A stretch of DNA of 64,000 bases from Hofstenia miamia (lineage: Eukaryota; Xenacoelomorpha; Acoela), in the NCBI GenBank assembly GCA_004352715.1, contig SCFE01000063.1, positions 1,242,239 to 1,306,238 of the forward strand. The letters are read 5' to 3'. The first letter of the stretch is position 1, and each line of letters begins with the position of its first letter. Made by a program: the position numbers and the translations under genes. Below are positions 9,401-19,200 of the stretch, piece by piece. Under the pieces are notes generated by a model that was given only the letters and a program-made list of their open reading frames with translations, made no database searches and was not told the DNA's origin.

Positions 9401-11762
9401 TGAAAGGTTTTTGGCCCGTATTTAGAGACGATGAAACAGTTCCTGAAGGCAAAGTTCTTTCTGTAATTATTAAAATTCAATTAAAGTGAGTTACCTTTTA
9501 TTTATAGAGCAAACTAGACTTGGAAATTGAATTGGTATGCGGAGAAGAAGAGATTGAATCGAAGCCCGCGGCCAAAGCAAGAGATGATCCAAATACAAAT
9601 CCTACACTAGAACCACCAAAGTATGGTAGTTTAGTAGTTTAGGAAATGTTTCTACCTCCAATATGATAAACATAATTAAAGCTAAAGACAAAAAGAAATG
9701 TACCTTAAAACAATTGGAACCTGATGCCCCAACAATATCCTTATTTAAGCAAAAGAGGTTGAAAGGTTTTTGGCCCGTATTTAGAGACGATGAAACAGTT
9801 CCTGAAGGCAAAGTTCTTTCTGTAATTATTAAAATTCAATTAAAGTGAGTTACCTTTTATTTATAGAGCAAACTAGACTTGGAAATTGAATTGGTATGCG
9901 GAGAAGAAGAGATTGAATCGAAGCCCGCGGCCAAAGCAAGAGATGATCCAAATACAAATCCTACACTGGAACCACCAAAGTATGGTAGTTTAGGAAATGT
10001 TTCTCTTCCTCCAATATGATCAACAATTAAAACGAATGACTTAACCAAAACACATTGTAGTTTAAGCCAAATTTTTCATATTGCTTGAAAGTAGCCTATC
10101 TACACTCACATAGATTTAATCAGAAACTTGTATCCTACTTGCAAATAAAATTGCTAAACATTCCGTTTTAAGGAACATAGGCTTCGTTTTGTTCAATTAG
10201 TTACGATCCTTGCGAAATTGTCAATACTAATAATTGAAACTTTAATGTGCTCATAACTTGCGAATTTTTATTAAAAATGTTTATTTCAGGCGTCCATCTA
10301 CCTCGTTTTTATGGTTTTTATCACCATGGAAAACTTTGAAGATTATTCTTTGGAATAAAATGAGATGGTACTTCATCGGTACCTTGTTCTTAATTGTCAT
10401 AATTCTTTTTGTTGCTTTTACTGTGTATACATTCCCCGTGAGTATAACCTTTTTCTTTTAGTCGACCTGCTACATCATTTTTATGGTTCATGTCACCCTG
10501 GAAAACCCTCAAACATATCATCTGGAAAAATTATAAATGGCAAATCATTCTTGGTGTCCTACTCGTTTTCTTTATTCTGTTCATTGCGTTCACTATTTAC
10601 ACAGCACCAGTATGCATTCATTTCATGAATTCATTTAATATTTGTTGTATATGTATCTAGGGTTTTCGAGTAACATCAGTTTTAAAAAAATAAATTTATT
10701 GGTAAACTTTATGAAAATATAATAAGAGAAATAATTTATTAGCAAACTTTAACTGAAAGTGTGTTTTGATGACGTACTTATTTCAAAATTATTTAAAGCT
10801 GACATTTTACTCGAAAAGCCTGTTTCATTCATTTTCATTTACAACTGAATTCTGTGTTTTGAGTAACACTAGATGGCGTCACTTGTTTAAAATTGAAGTG
10901 ATTTTCATAGCAAAATGTTGATATAGGTACTGAAGGCATATTTCCTCACTAAAATTTTGCTCTAAACTACATATGCACAAAGACTTGCTGGCAAGTTAAA
11001 TTATAGCGTAAAAACCGGTAATTTGAAATGCATGATAATTTGGAAATTATTTGAGGAGTTGTCAAAGAATGACAAATATGCTGTTAACAATGAATAAAAT
11101 TGTTAAATTAAAAATGGATCGATTTGGAAAAAGCTTATTCAAATATTGAAATATAACAAATTGTTTTCATTCAAATGAATCATTTTTCCAATCATCATTG
11201 GTGGGACAGAATAAACTATAACCAATCAGATTTATAACTTGTGCTTGGTCCCCATTAAATGTACACTATATTTGAGATGTCCACTATTTCCACGAAACCG
11301 ACCATCACATCAGATGGATCTGCTGCTTTAATCTAAACTGAAGCAGCGATGAGGAGATTAAGGAAATCGTTTTTTCATTTAGCAAATCTTGTGCTAACGA
11401 GTTCTATGTACTCCCCCGTTTCAGTTTTCCATGAGAAGGACTTCTTAAAATCACGTGCTTGGTCACTTGATTAAATTTAATTCCTGGGACTGTCATTTTA
11501 AGTTGGGGTTAACTTGCATAACATACACAAGAGAATCAAATAATTATAAGTTGTTTCTGATTAACTGTTTCAATCTACCATTTTTTCGCAAGAAAATAAT
11601 TACTGAAAGATGGGAAATGTTTAAATATAACTTGTAAATTATGTTAAAATTTCATTGCTTTAAGTGCAAGTGCACTTTATGCAAAGTTTTATTAACTGGG
11701 TTAATTTATTGTTTTGTTTTTAGTCTGCTATCATCACCGGTGTCATTCAAGCTATCCTGTGA
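39..11762 (+). CDS. Ferlin gene A (type I, dysferlin/myoferlin-like), 5' incomplete
   Basis: Ferlins are tail-anchored multi-C2 proteins acting in Ca2+-dependent vesicle fusion and membrane repair. I spliced 25 exons by GT/AG sites, phase and family similarity: 39-284, 329-487, 951-1011, 1055-1132, 1411-1592, 1640-1792, 1832-1933, 2073-2234, 2307-2463, 2549-2626, 3332-3426, 3473-3520, 5578-5640, 5724-5843, 6125-6250, 6536-6691, 6818-7080, 7862-8007, 8167-8392, 8839-8934, 9003-9144, 9184-9462, 9508-9620, then 10290-10437 or 10462-10609, then 11724-11762. The total is 3,438 nt, open to the TGA. Domain order in the visible 1,145 residues is DysF (1-135), C2D (136-327), C2E (328-459), acidic linker (460-610), C2F (611-749), post-C2F (750-873), C2G (874-1083), TM anchor (1084-1133) and a 12-residue tail. 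C2A to FerB lie left of the window. DysF excludes an otoferlin-type ferlin. The nearest paralogue is gene B downstream. Confidence 0.93.
951..1933 (+). CDS. Gene A exons 3-7: C2D domain
   Basis: Five exons: 951-1011, 1055-1132, 1411-1592, 1640-1792 and 1832-1933. The C2 signature is clear: [20 protein letters not shown], then [46 protein letters not shown]. The acidic loop residues (DD, the D of DPY, the two D of FDWD, and TDD) are those that usually bind Ca2+ in C2 domains, so this C2 looks Ca2+-competent. That is an inference from sequence only. It ends with [20 protein letters not shown], the linker into C2E. Introns of 43, 278, 47 and 39 bp separate the exons. Confidence 0.93.
2073..2626 (+). 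CDS. Gene A exons 8-10: C2E domain
   Basis: Exons 2073-2234, 2307-2463 and 2549-2626. The protein begins with [18 protein letters not shown] and continues to [39 protein letters not shown] and [19 protein letters not shown]. The LxWGLR..K.YQL and V.DNRQFGR(R/K)P.V strings are ferlin-specific landmarks of the C2 that follows C2D. The usual Asp ligands of the first loop are replaced ([12 protein letters not shown]), so Ca2+ binding is doubtful here, as in family members. All three exons have the same length as their gene B counterparts (162, 157 and 78). Confidence 0.92.
2627..3331 (+). other. Gene A intron between C2E and linker
   Basis: A 705-bp AT-rich intron with canonical gtaagt donor and tttttag-type acceptor. 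No open frame, transposon motif or RNA gene recognised. Confidence 0.7.
3332..6250 (+). CDS. Gene A exons 11-15: acidic linker between C2E and C2F
   Basis: Exons 3332-3426 (95), 3473-3520 (48), 5578-5640 (63), 5724-5843 (120) and 6125-6250 (126). The first gives an acidic Thr/Val-rich stretch ([13 protein letters not shown]). The 48-bp microexon gives [16 protein letters not shown], the 63-bp exon [21 protein letters not shown] (21 residues with all boundaries at phase 0), the next [13 protein letters not shown] (ferlins have a D-W-W-S/T-K-F motif here), and the last [17 protein letters not shown] and GDYMGQFK. The microexon is supported by its gene B homologue PLTKSSDEAPFLTKTK. A 2,057-bp intron (3521-5577) splits the linker; I see no gene or element in it. 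Confidence 0.87.
6536..7080 (+). CDS. Gene A exons 16-17: C2F domain
   Basis: Exons 6536-6691 and 6818-7080. Product: [100 protein letters not shown] and [12 protein letters not shown]. This is the most canonical C2 of the gene: Asp in PMDDNG, in SDPF, twice in WDYD and the N of GND. The D-W-Y-D spacing predicts a Ca2+-binding loop set (inference). The second exon ends in phase 2 and joins the exon at 7862 across a 781-bp intron (7081-7861) in which I see nothing else. Confidence 0.93.
7862..8392 (+). CDS. Gene A exons 18-19: conserved region between C2F and C2G
   Basis: Exons 7862-8007 and 8167-8392. Product begins [20 protein letters not shown] and continues [60 protein letters not shown] and [20 protein letters not shown]. 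The strings G-x-N-Q-W-R-D, VxEHVExRxLYSPxQP, QGxLxMWVDxFP and F-x-(I/V)-T-P-R are diagnostic of ferlins and of no other C2 family I know. Phase 2 in, phase 1 between the exons, phase 2 out. Confidence 0.92.
8839..9620 (+). CDS. Gene A exons 20-23: C2G domain and juxtamembrane segment
   Basis: Exons 8839-8934, 9003-9144, 9184-9462 and 9508-9620. Product: [89 protein letters not shown] and PEGKVLS, then [19 protein letters not shown] and [15 protein letters not shown]. For the exon ending at 9462 I chose the gtaatt donor: it removes a 45-bp intron, keeps the frame and joins GKVLS to KLDLEIEL as the family requires. The gtgagt at 9486 would leave a 22-bp intron. The 3' end of exon 22 and all of exon 23 occur again at 9681-10030. 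Confidence 0.9.
9322..10030 (+). repeat. Tandem duplication (about 359-bp unit) of exon 22 3' part and exon 23
   Basis: Unit 1 (9322-9680) and unit 2 (9681-10030) are almost identical, starting at gctaaagacaaaaag and including the 45-bp intron, all of exon 23 and its splice sites. Visible differences are one base in exon 23 (ctacactaga versus ctacactgga) and small indels in the tail after gtatggtag. The second exon 23 copy lies at 9867-9979. Unit 2 lacks the 5' half of exon 22. Using both exon 23 copies (113 nt each) in one mRNA would shift the frame, so only one can be used. It is either a fresh tandem duplication or two alleles joined by the assembler. Confidence 0.85.
10290..10437 (+). CDS. 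Gene A alternative exon 24a: transmembrane anchor, version 1
   Basis: 148 nt, phase 2 in and phase 0 out. With the split first codon it encodes 50 residues: [27 protein letters not shown], the hydrophobic helix [20 protein letters not shown] and TFP. RPxTSFLWFxSPxKTxKxIxW followed by a single TM helix is the standard ferlin C-terminal anchor, placing the C2 domains in the cytosol and a short tail in the lumen or outside. The donor gtgagt starts at 10438, only 24 bp before exon 24b. Confidence 0.9.
10462..10609 (+). CDS. Gene A alternative exon 24b: transmembrane anchor, version 2
   Basis: Also 148 nt with the same phases (2 in, 0 out). It encodes [27 protein letters not shown], the helix [20 protein letters not shown] and TAP. 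By eye 29 of 50 residues equal exon 24a, with most changes inside the helix and its basic flank, so it is an old duplication under constraint rather than an assembly duplicate. The acceptor is ttcttttag at 10453-10461 and the donor gtatgc at 10610. Joined from exon 23 (AA + T = Asn codon) and to exon 25 it gives a complete open reading frame. Confidence 0.88.
11724..11762 (+). CDS. Gene A terminal exon 25: 12-residue luminal tail and stop
   Basis: After acceptor gttttgtttttag the frame reads [12 protein letters not shown] then TGA at 11760-11762. Ferlins usually end about a dozen residues after the TM helix, so the length fits. Phase 0 suits both alternative anchor exons. The 1,114-bp intron before it (10610-11723) shows no recognisable feature. 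Confidence 0.8.
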   Translation, partial: SAIITGVIQAIL

Positions 11763-12099
11763 ATCACTGATCATCAAATTCGCTATTGTTTTCATTGGCT
11801 ATACTTTGTAAATGCTCATTATTTATATTCTCATTTAGTCCACCATTCTCCAAGTGCTACTTTCTTAATTTGGCTATTTCAATTTAAATTGAGTTGTACA
11901 GTAGATTTAATATAATTTATAATTTTTTAATGCTATATAAATGTTTAAATATTATGAAAACCACTTTACAGTATGCATCGTACAGAACCATAACATTTTT
12001 TATGTATATAACCAAATGAACGGAAATTTCCTTTTCTTGGGATGTATTTTGTCTCTAATCAAACATATTTTTGTTTGCGAACTTGCGCTAACAATATTA

Positions 12100-12105
12100 A
12101 ATAAA
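12100..12105 (+). promoter_or_regulatory. Candidate polyadenylation signal of gene A
   Basis: AATAAA, the first after the stop codon (338 bp downstream). A second AATAAA lies at 12313-12318. In such AT-rich DNA both may be chance. Confidence 0.35.
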
Positions 12106-14229
12106 AATTTACGCATTACACTATATATTAGTTTCAATAGTTTTATTGAATGCATATGTCTTAATTGAACACATTAATTTAATGCATTTAAAATGCAAGT
12201 GTATTAAGAACTAACCCATATAATTAAATGCTTCTAATGAATTTTAGTTTTATTACATGTCCAATTTAAATGTAAATAAGTAGTAGGGCGATTTTAGCCA
12301 AAATGTTAAATCAATAAAATGACTACCCAGTAATCATTGCTTCACAAAACATCAATTTTTTCGTTAATCTATATTTAATCGTGCCTTTTTATATTCATAT
12401 CCATACACAATTTCTCATCGATACACTAAATTTTATCATTTTGTTCATGTTTCACCATTTTAAATATTTTGAAAACACAATCTATTTAAATGAGTAAAAA
12501 GTAATTTCAGTAAATAAACACCACTTCATCATTTCTAATAGCATACTCAATTTTGTTTGGTAATACGCTTGGGACCAGTTCATGTTATCTACCTTGTTTT
12601 GATGAACTTTCCCGAGGAGTAAATAAATTATTATCCTCGGGTAAATATCTTGATATCTGTTGGAAATGTTACTATTAACAGCTTAAAAAATTGCTTGCTC
12701 AGAAGACTAACTAAATTACAAATAGTGAAAATACCGGTGTCCATGTAAAAGGAAACCGGGCTGTTTAAGGCTTATTCACTTTGTCTAGCCTACCAATGGA
12801 CTTTTATCAATGTCCATTTGGATTCAGTTTAGTGAATTACGATCATAGAAATCTCGTAATAGCTTCGCTTGAGAAGTAAGTCAAAATTTAATTTGAAAAT
12901 TAGTATATTTTGATTTAACAATAAAATATTTATAATAGGATTAATTAATTTAGTTATTTCTAGAATAATTTCGTATTACGATTTTGAAATTTGGCTTGGC
13001 AAATTAAGGGTGAAATTTCTCCAATGTTATTCATGGACCGAGATTTTTACATGTTTTGAGGCCTATTGAAAAGTATAAAACCATAACTGGAATATTTAGT
13101 AATCATTGTTTTAGAATGAATTTTGGTACATAGAGAAAAAATAATTTATAAATTTAGAAATGGCAGATGGAACAGCTGTGGTGCTTGATGCTAGTTATGT
13201 GTAAATTTAATACAATTGCTTACCAGGGTCACATACATTGGATATGGCGAGGGGGTTAAATCGCATTAATGCTAAATTTTAAGATAACTTAAGTTTAATC
13301 TTCAATAGACGAATTTGATTATATTCACGATCTAAATTGATTCATAGTTAAATAGATAACATCTTCTAATCAAAAGCAATGATACTTACCCCCAACATTG
13401 AACAAATGCGATAATTAGGTTTCAAAGTGTGGGGATCGGATATGTTAACACCCCACTCCAATAATTATATAGTTTTTGTAAATTATTAATTTATTCAATC
13501 GTAACCTGCAATAGATGGAAGCGAGATTGGAAATCTGCAATATTTTTGATTGAGGGCAATATTTTTGATAATGTTTCCCTGATTTCTGAAGATCAACCGG
13601 TATTGCCCCAGTCTGGATATTGTTTATAAATTTTTAGCAATGTTAAAAATCTTGACAGTTGATGAGTTTGCTAACAATATCTGAGCAAATTTTTTAATCA
13701 AACTTTGCACTAAGTTTTGTATTTTTTATTAAAAAACTACTTTTTAAAAGAGTGACAAATAAAAATTATATACAAAATAAATAAGAGTTTTTTCTTTTCA
13801 ACAAGAGCAATTACATATAAGATGAGAAGAACAACGGTCAGTAATGCTGCAATATTTCTAGAAATAATTCCAAAAACCATTTTAATGCTTTCGAAACTTT
13901 TTGGATAATATCATAGATCAATCTCGGTATGGAGATAAACATAATTTGCTACTTTTATAATTCTAGGGAAAAATAAATTGGAGATTTTTTATTCAGATGT
14001 TTTGTAAGAATCGTTAAGGAAAACCTTGTCAAAAATCAATGCAATTCCTTAAGGAATTTTATTTATAAGACGTAGCAAAACAAAAGTTTAAAAACATTTA
14101 ACCTTAAACAGCCTGGTGTCCATTTAAATTTCACATTTTTGCAGTTATAAAATTTTTTCCAATCCCATTGCGATGTTCATGTAAATTTTGCAGTTTTGTA
14201 GCATTTTAGTAATGCTTTGTTTTGCGTAC
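12106..14229. other. Intergenic DNA, possible decayed inverted-repeat element
   Basis: No gene recognised. The string ggctgtttaagg at 12759-12770 and its reverse complement ccttaaacagcc at 14102-14113 form a short inverted repeat. The 9-mer ggtgtccat occurs near both ends (12736 and 14115). This could be a decayed transposon about 1.35 kb long, but the left 9-mer is not adjacent to the repeat, so the case is weak. Confidence 0.3.
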
Positions 14230-15777
14230 AGTACGCGAAATTGAATAGAGGCCACCTCTATAAGTTAAAATTTCTTCAATACTACCATGAATTGTAAAAT
14301 CATATTCAGATATGAAACAAATTCGTACTTAAAGAGAAAAAGCAGAATTATTTATATTGAGAAACTTCTGATGAAAATCAAAAATATGTGCGAAATTGAA
14401 TTGGCCTCATCCTCAAGAAAATTGTAATAACTTGTGAATAATAATAAACCAAACATCAAAGCTCTAATAATTGAAAAAACATTAAGTCATCGTAATACAT
14501 TTATTTTTGTGTTTATTAGGTATTTATACTCATTCATTAGCTTAACACGGGTAGTGGAAAGGATTTGTCAGAAAAAGAACAAATTGAAATTTTGGCCTAT
14601 AAGACTACAGTCATGAGCGCAAATAAGATTTCAGAAACGTTGAAAGTAGTCGTAGTGCAGTTCTAAGTTTTTTGAAGTCTCCAATTCGTGCTAAAAGACC
14701 TGGATTTGCTCCCAAAATATTTGCTTCATCTAAACGGTTGTTACTAAGAGAAGCTTCAAAGGGTAAATTATCTACTAGACAGCTCCGGAATGAATTAGAA
14801 CTCTCAATAAGCACAAGACGAATGCAACAAATCCTTTCTTCGTCTCCAAATTTGAAATTCAAAAAGAAAAAACATCTCCTGTCCTAACAAAGCTCAAGGA
14901 AAATAGAATGAAATGGTGTGAAGAACGAATTTATTGGCAATCTGAATGGGACCAAATAATTTGTTCCGATGAAAAGAAAATGAATTTAGATGGTCCCGAT
15001 GGGTTCAAATATTATTGGCATGATTCAAGACTTAAAAATAAATATTTTCGAAGCGGCAATCCGGTGGTGGTTCCACTATGATTTGGGGTACCTTTAGCTC
15101 TAAAGACAAGTCAGTTTAAAAAATATTAGAAGGGAACCAAAACTTTGACAAGTATTGTGAAACATTGGGCAACTATCTAGTGCCATTTATTGATGAATTT
15201 CATGGAAATAACTACCTTTTTCAGCAGGACTTGGCATCTATTCATTCAAGTCGGGAAACAAAAAGATGGTGAGGAGAATGACATCAAGGTTCTTCCTTGG
15301 ATATCAAAGAGCCCGGATTTAAATCCGATGTAAGAACCCTTGGGGAGACCTATCAAGAAGCGTATACGGCAACGGAAAGCAACATAATGATAAGAATGAT
15401 TTGAAATTGGCCGGAATAAACGCTTGGCAAGATATATCCCATGAAAGACTCAACAATCTCGTTCAATTAATGAAAAAACGAGTTATAAATGTTTTACTTG
15501 GCAAAGGAAACATTATTAAGTATTAAGTATTTCATTTTTCTTCAATTTTTCATTAGAACTTGTACTTCATTGTTGATGAGGCCAATTCAATTTTGCAACC
15601 ACTTTTTGTGATTTTCATCATAAGTTTTCCAATATAAATAATTTTTCTTTTTTTCTTTATAAACGAATTTCTTAAGAGTATTTGTTTCGTGTTTGAATAT
15701 GATTTTACAATTCATACTGTAGTAGATATTAAAACTCATATTCAAAGTCGTTATAGAGAATAGGAATGTATTGGCAC
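14230..15777 (+). mobile_element. Degenerate Tc1/mariner-type transposon with IR/DR-like ends
   Basis: The left end (about 14230-14420) and the reverse complement of the right end (about 15580-15777) align: both contain AAATTGAATTGGCCTCATC at the inner edge, then an AATTATTTATATTG block and ATGAATTGTAAAATCATATTC further out. Within the left arm the string gcgaaattgaat occurs at 14235 and again at 14390, i.e. two direct repeats 155 bp apart, like the paired transposase-binding sites of Sleeping Beauty-type IR/DR elements. The right outer repeat is decayed. The transposase between the arms is broken. Exact outer ends and the TA duplication could not be fixed. Confidence 0.75.
14553..15526 (+). 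pseudogene. Tc1-like transposase pseudogene
   Basis: Reading across frames gives GKDLSEKEQIEILAYKTT and MSANKISETLK (first helix-turn-helix), AKRPGFAPKIF and LSTRQLRNELELSISTRRM (second), then IICSDEKKMNLDGPDGFKYY (first catalytic Asp), FQQDLASIHSS (second Asp), SKSPDLNP, and a C-terminus ending VINVLLGKGNIIKY with TAA at 15524-15526. These are Tc1-family DDE landmarks. It is dead: stops at 14885 and near 15115 and 15270, several frameshifts and no ATG at the expected start. The catalytic Glu position is followed by a disrupted frame. Confidence 0.82.
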
Positions 15778-15981
15778 TTTTCATATGAATTCAGTTTTTT
15801 ATTTCACTCTTTCATGCGCTCTCACGGATCAATTACTACTATACTGTGTTTAGAGTGCTTTAATGAACTCATTATTCGACAAAATGATTAATGGCGGCTC
15901 CAGTTCTGGAGGAGATAGTACTTCAAATCCAAATTAGTGTAGTGAAATTGTGAAATAAATTTTACTTTTATAGACTAAGTT

Positions 15982-16272
15982 CACATAGATAAACAGTGCA
16001 GCTCAGATTATGGATTAGTATACTTTTATTCTAAAGAATATACATTTTTCCTATAGTAAAATTGGACTAAGCAAAGCCAATATAAGATAAAATAATCTTT
16101 ATTCTGTTAATTCTCATGACAATAAAACACTGATAAACTAGCAGAATAGTGTCATGAAATACAAAAACAAAGACACAAAGTTAGGAATATTTACAGTAGG
16201 ATTCAACACATAGATAAACAGTGCTGCTCAGATTATGGATTAGTATACTTTTATTCTAAAGTATATACATTT
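15982..16272. repeat. 66-bp direct repeat, 225 bp apart
   Basis: The stretch from cacatagataaacagtgc to tatacattt at 15982-16047 recurs at 16207-16272 with two visible substitutions (gcagctc/gctgctc and agaatat/agtatat). The intervening DNA is AT-rich. No coding potential; perhaps the remnant of a short element. Confidence 0.7.
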
Positions 16273-19200
16273 GCAAAATTCTAGAATTCAGGATAAACAC
16301 AAAAAACTTACATGTTTTCTAAGGGTAAATGTAATGTGCTTAGCACGATCTTGAAGCACACCCAGTTGAGCAGCACTGGTGATTGTAACTTTTACTTCGC
16401 AATAATTTTACAAATGTTTTCTTACAAGCATTAATTTTAAAAATAAAGACCACAAACTTGATTAAATTCATTGGAATTTTTCAAATTGAACTGTAGGAAT
16501 TTTTTTTGTTTGTGTGTATGTTCACGAAGGAAGTTGCAATAGCACAAAGTGTTTTGGACTTTAGAGGACGAGCAAGATTAAACGGAAGGATGTAGTGATT
16601 CAGCAATTATTCTACAGCTTGGACCAATAAACACTTTTAAGATTTTGAACTTCGGAAATTCCCAAAAATAAGCATCTACAAATATCCGTCGAAGACAATA
16701 TATTTATCTAGTACAATACATTTAAAGATTATTATTTGGGCCTATGATGTTTTGAACTGCCTTAAGATGAAATAAAATTTCTTATATTTATGCAGTCCAA
16801 GTAAAAAATGAATGGGTTCTACGTATTTCATCAGCTAGCTAACGTTTTTCCGCAGCCTAACCAGATTCCTAAAAAATCTTTCCTCTTTAAGTAGGTAAGG
16901 TTTCAAATCAAATATTTGCATTTTTGATAATTCGCTAATACTACTCGGCCTATTAGAAATATACTCTAATTAGGAGCACATTTTACTTGCATTGTTGCTT
17001 TCCTTATAGCTCACGTCTAAGGAATTTGTGTTCTTTCAGGAAAAGGGTTGATTGGATATATTGTATGCAAACAAAATATTAAACATTTTTAATAAACTTG
17101 TCAAAAATGTTGATGTTAATATCATGAGTGTTTGGGCAGAAAAAAATTTGTAATATTTATAACAACTGGGCGTAATACATCATCATTTAGTACAAACCAT
17201 TAAAACAATTTCAAACGAAAATAATTTAATACCAAATATATTTGAAAACGGCTTGGCCTATAAATACAAATAATCATAGACTACATTAAATAAAAATGAG
17301 AACATGCATTATGTATAATCAACGTTAAGTGGTCTTTTTCATAAGAGATTTGCTTGGGAACATAACATATTTAAACATTTTCAATCCAATATCATTACAA
17401 GTTGTTTGCTGTCATATTTAATGATTAATAAAATACAAGGTGTAAAGTTTCTTCAAAGTACTTCACAATCTCTATCATTGTACAATCACTCTTTTAAAAT
17501 GAAATATAAATAACATCTAATATGAAAAAAGCTGCAAAAATGATTGAAGATAATTATATTCCCTTTCTATAAGATGCTTATGATGCAATCAAGACGGCCT
17601 TTATTGTTAATAGCAGTCTTGGATGTACTACATCAAAGATCTTTCTATATATATACAACTAACAAGGTAGTTTTTCATTATTGAAATCTATCTATGAATT
17701 TGATTGGTGTATTCAAAAACTACTATATTTTGTTAATATATATTGTATTCTACCCTATTCAATATTCATTAATGAAAAAATCATAAGTGCTAAAATATAT
17801 GTAAAGGACTAATTGAGTTAAAATCATGAAAAGACTTAGAATGTTATTTAATCATTAATGCAAGCATCCTGGTCGAAGTGTTGACCAAACAAACTAAAGG
17901 TTTCACATCCTGTAGTTAAAGTATTTTGAAGTAATGTACATGGAATTGGGCAAACACATTACAAAAATAAGGGAAGTCTGGAGACGTGTTTGATTGCTTA
18001 TGTTTAATTTGATTTGGAATTCATAAGCATGATCTTTGGAAGGATAAATTTGCAAGGATAACTTAGGAATTTGAGTTCACAGTCATAATAACATAACTTG
18101 ATGGAATTCAGTATTTTTGCTAATTTTTTATAAACTAGACTTCAAATCTTCAAAGGATAAATATGTTCTCTAATCTTATTAGTTTTGCGCATGGAAAACA
18201 ACCAGCAAAACCAAAGATTACTAGTACCAAATTATAAATGAAATAGTCAGTGTAAAATGTCACTAGTTGAGAAATCAGTAAAAAATTAAGAATTGTATTA
18301 TGAATTTCTACTGCCCTTCTAAATACCATTAAACTAAAGAAATACTCTAGTACAGAAGAATCTTAAAATTAGATTTTACTAAATGTACACAGCAACAAAT
18401 TAATTGTATCTGAATCGATTTTTACAGATGCTAATTGAAATTAGAGGAGGCAAGGATGTCTAGAACCCTATTTATCAATTGGCATTATTGCAAATTTATT
18501 TTTGGTAATAAAGATATAAATAGGATTTTCTAATATTTTAGGCTGTCTACTCGCTGTTGAGAATAATCTAAGTGATAACAAAGAGCATATAGCCCTTCGC
18601 ATTCATGTCCAATATATTAGTGTTTGTGTGAATATCTCAGTCTAAGCATTCCTATTGAAGGAAGCTCATATCAATATCTATTTGTTTATTACTGTTTGCC
18701 AAAAACTTCGTTATTTGTCTGTTTGTCTAATTGTATTGGATAATCTTAACGAGGTAAGAATTTTTTATACGTGTAGTACAATGGGATAAGCCATACATCT
18801 AACATATAACGATCGGAATATAATTTTGCATCGAGGTAGTTAAACGAATATAGAATTTCTAATTGTATGAGATAATTTGAAATTTGAAGCCATCCGTTTC
18901 CTTTACTGAATGAACTGTTTCGTTCATATAGCTTAAATATATTAGTTGAATATTCCTTAGCATTTGTGTATTCGCAATTATTTCGAATGCAATATCTTAA
19001 CATAAGTTTTGCTTATTGAAATTTAAATACAAAGTATGATGGCAAATCTTTACTCAAAATTTTACGACTGGCACCAGTATCAAAACTCGATGTTTTATGA
19101 TTGATTTGGTGATTTCATATACCTACGGTTTTGTTTTCCAGAGCATACGCATCGCTTTAAAATAATTTGGGCCTATCAACTAACAGGATTTAACATTAAA

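Noticed and set aside
9486-9507. 22-bp intron using gtgagt in gene A
   Set aside because: Too short for this genome. The donor at 9463 gives a 45-bp intron, keeps the frame and fits the family.
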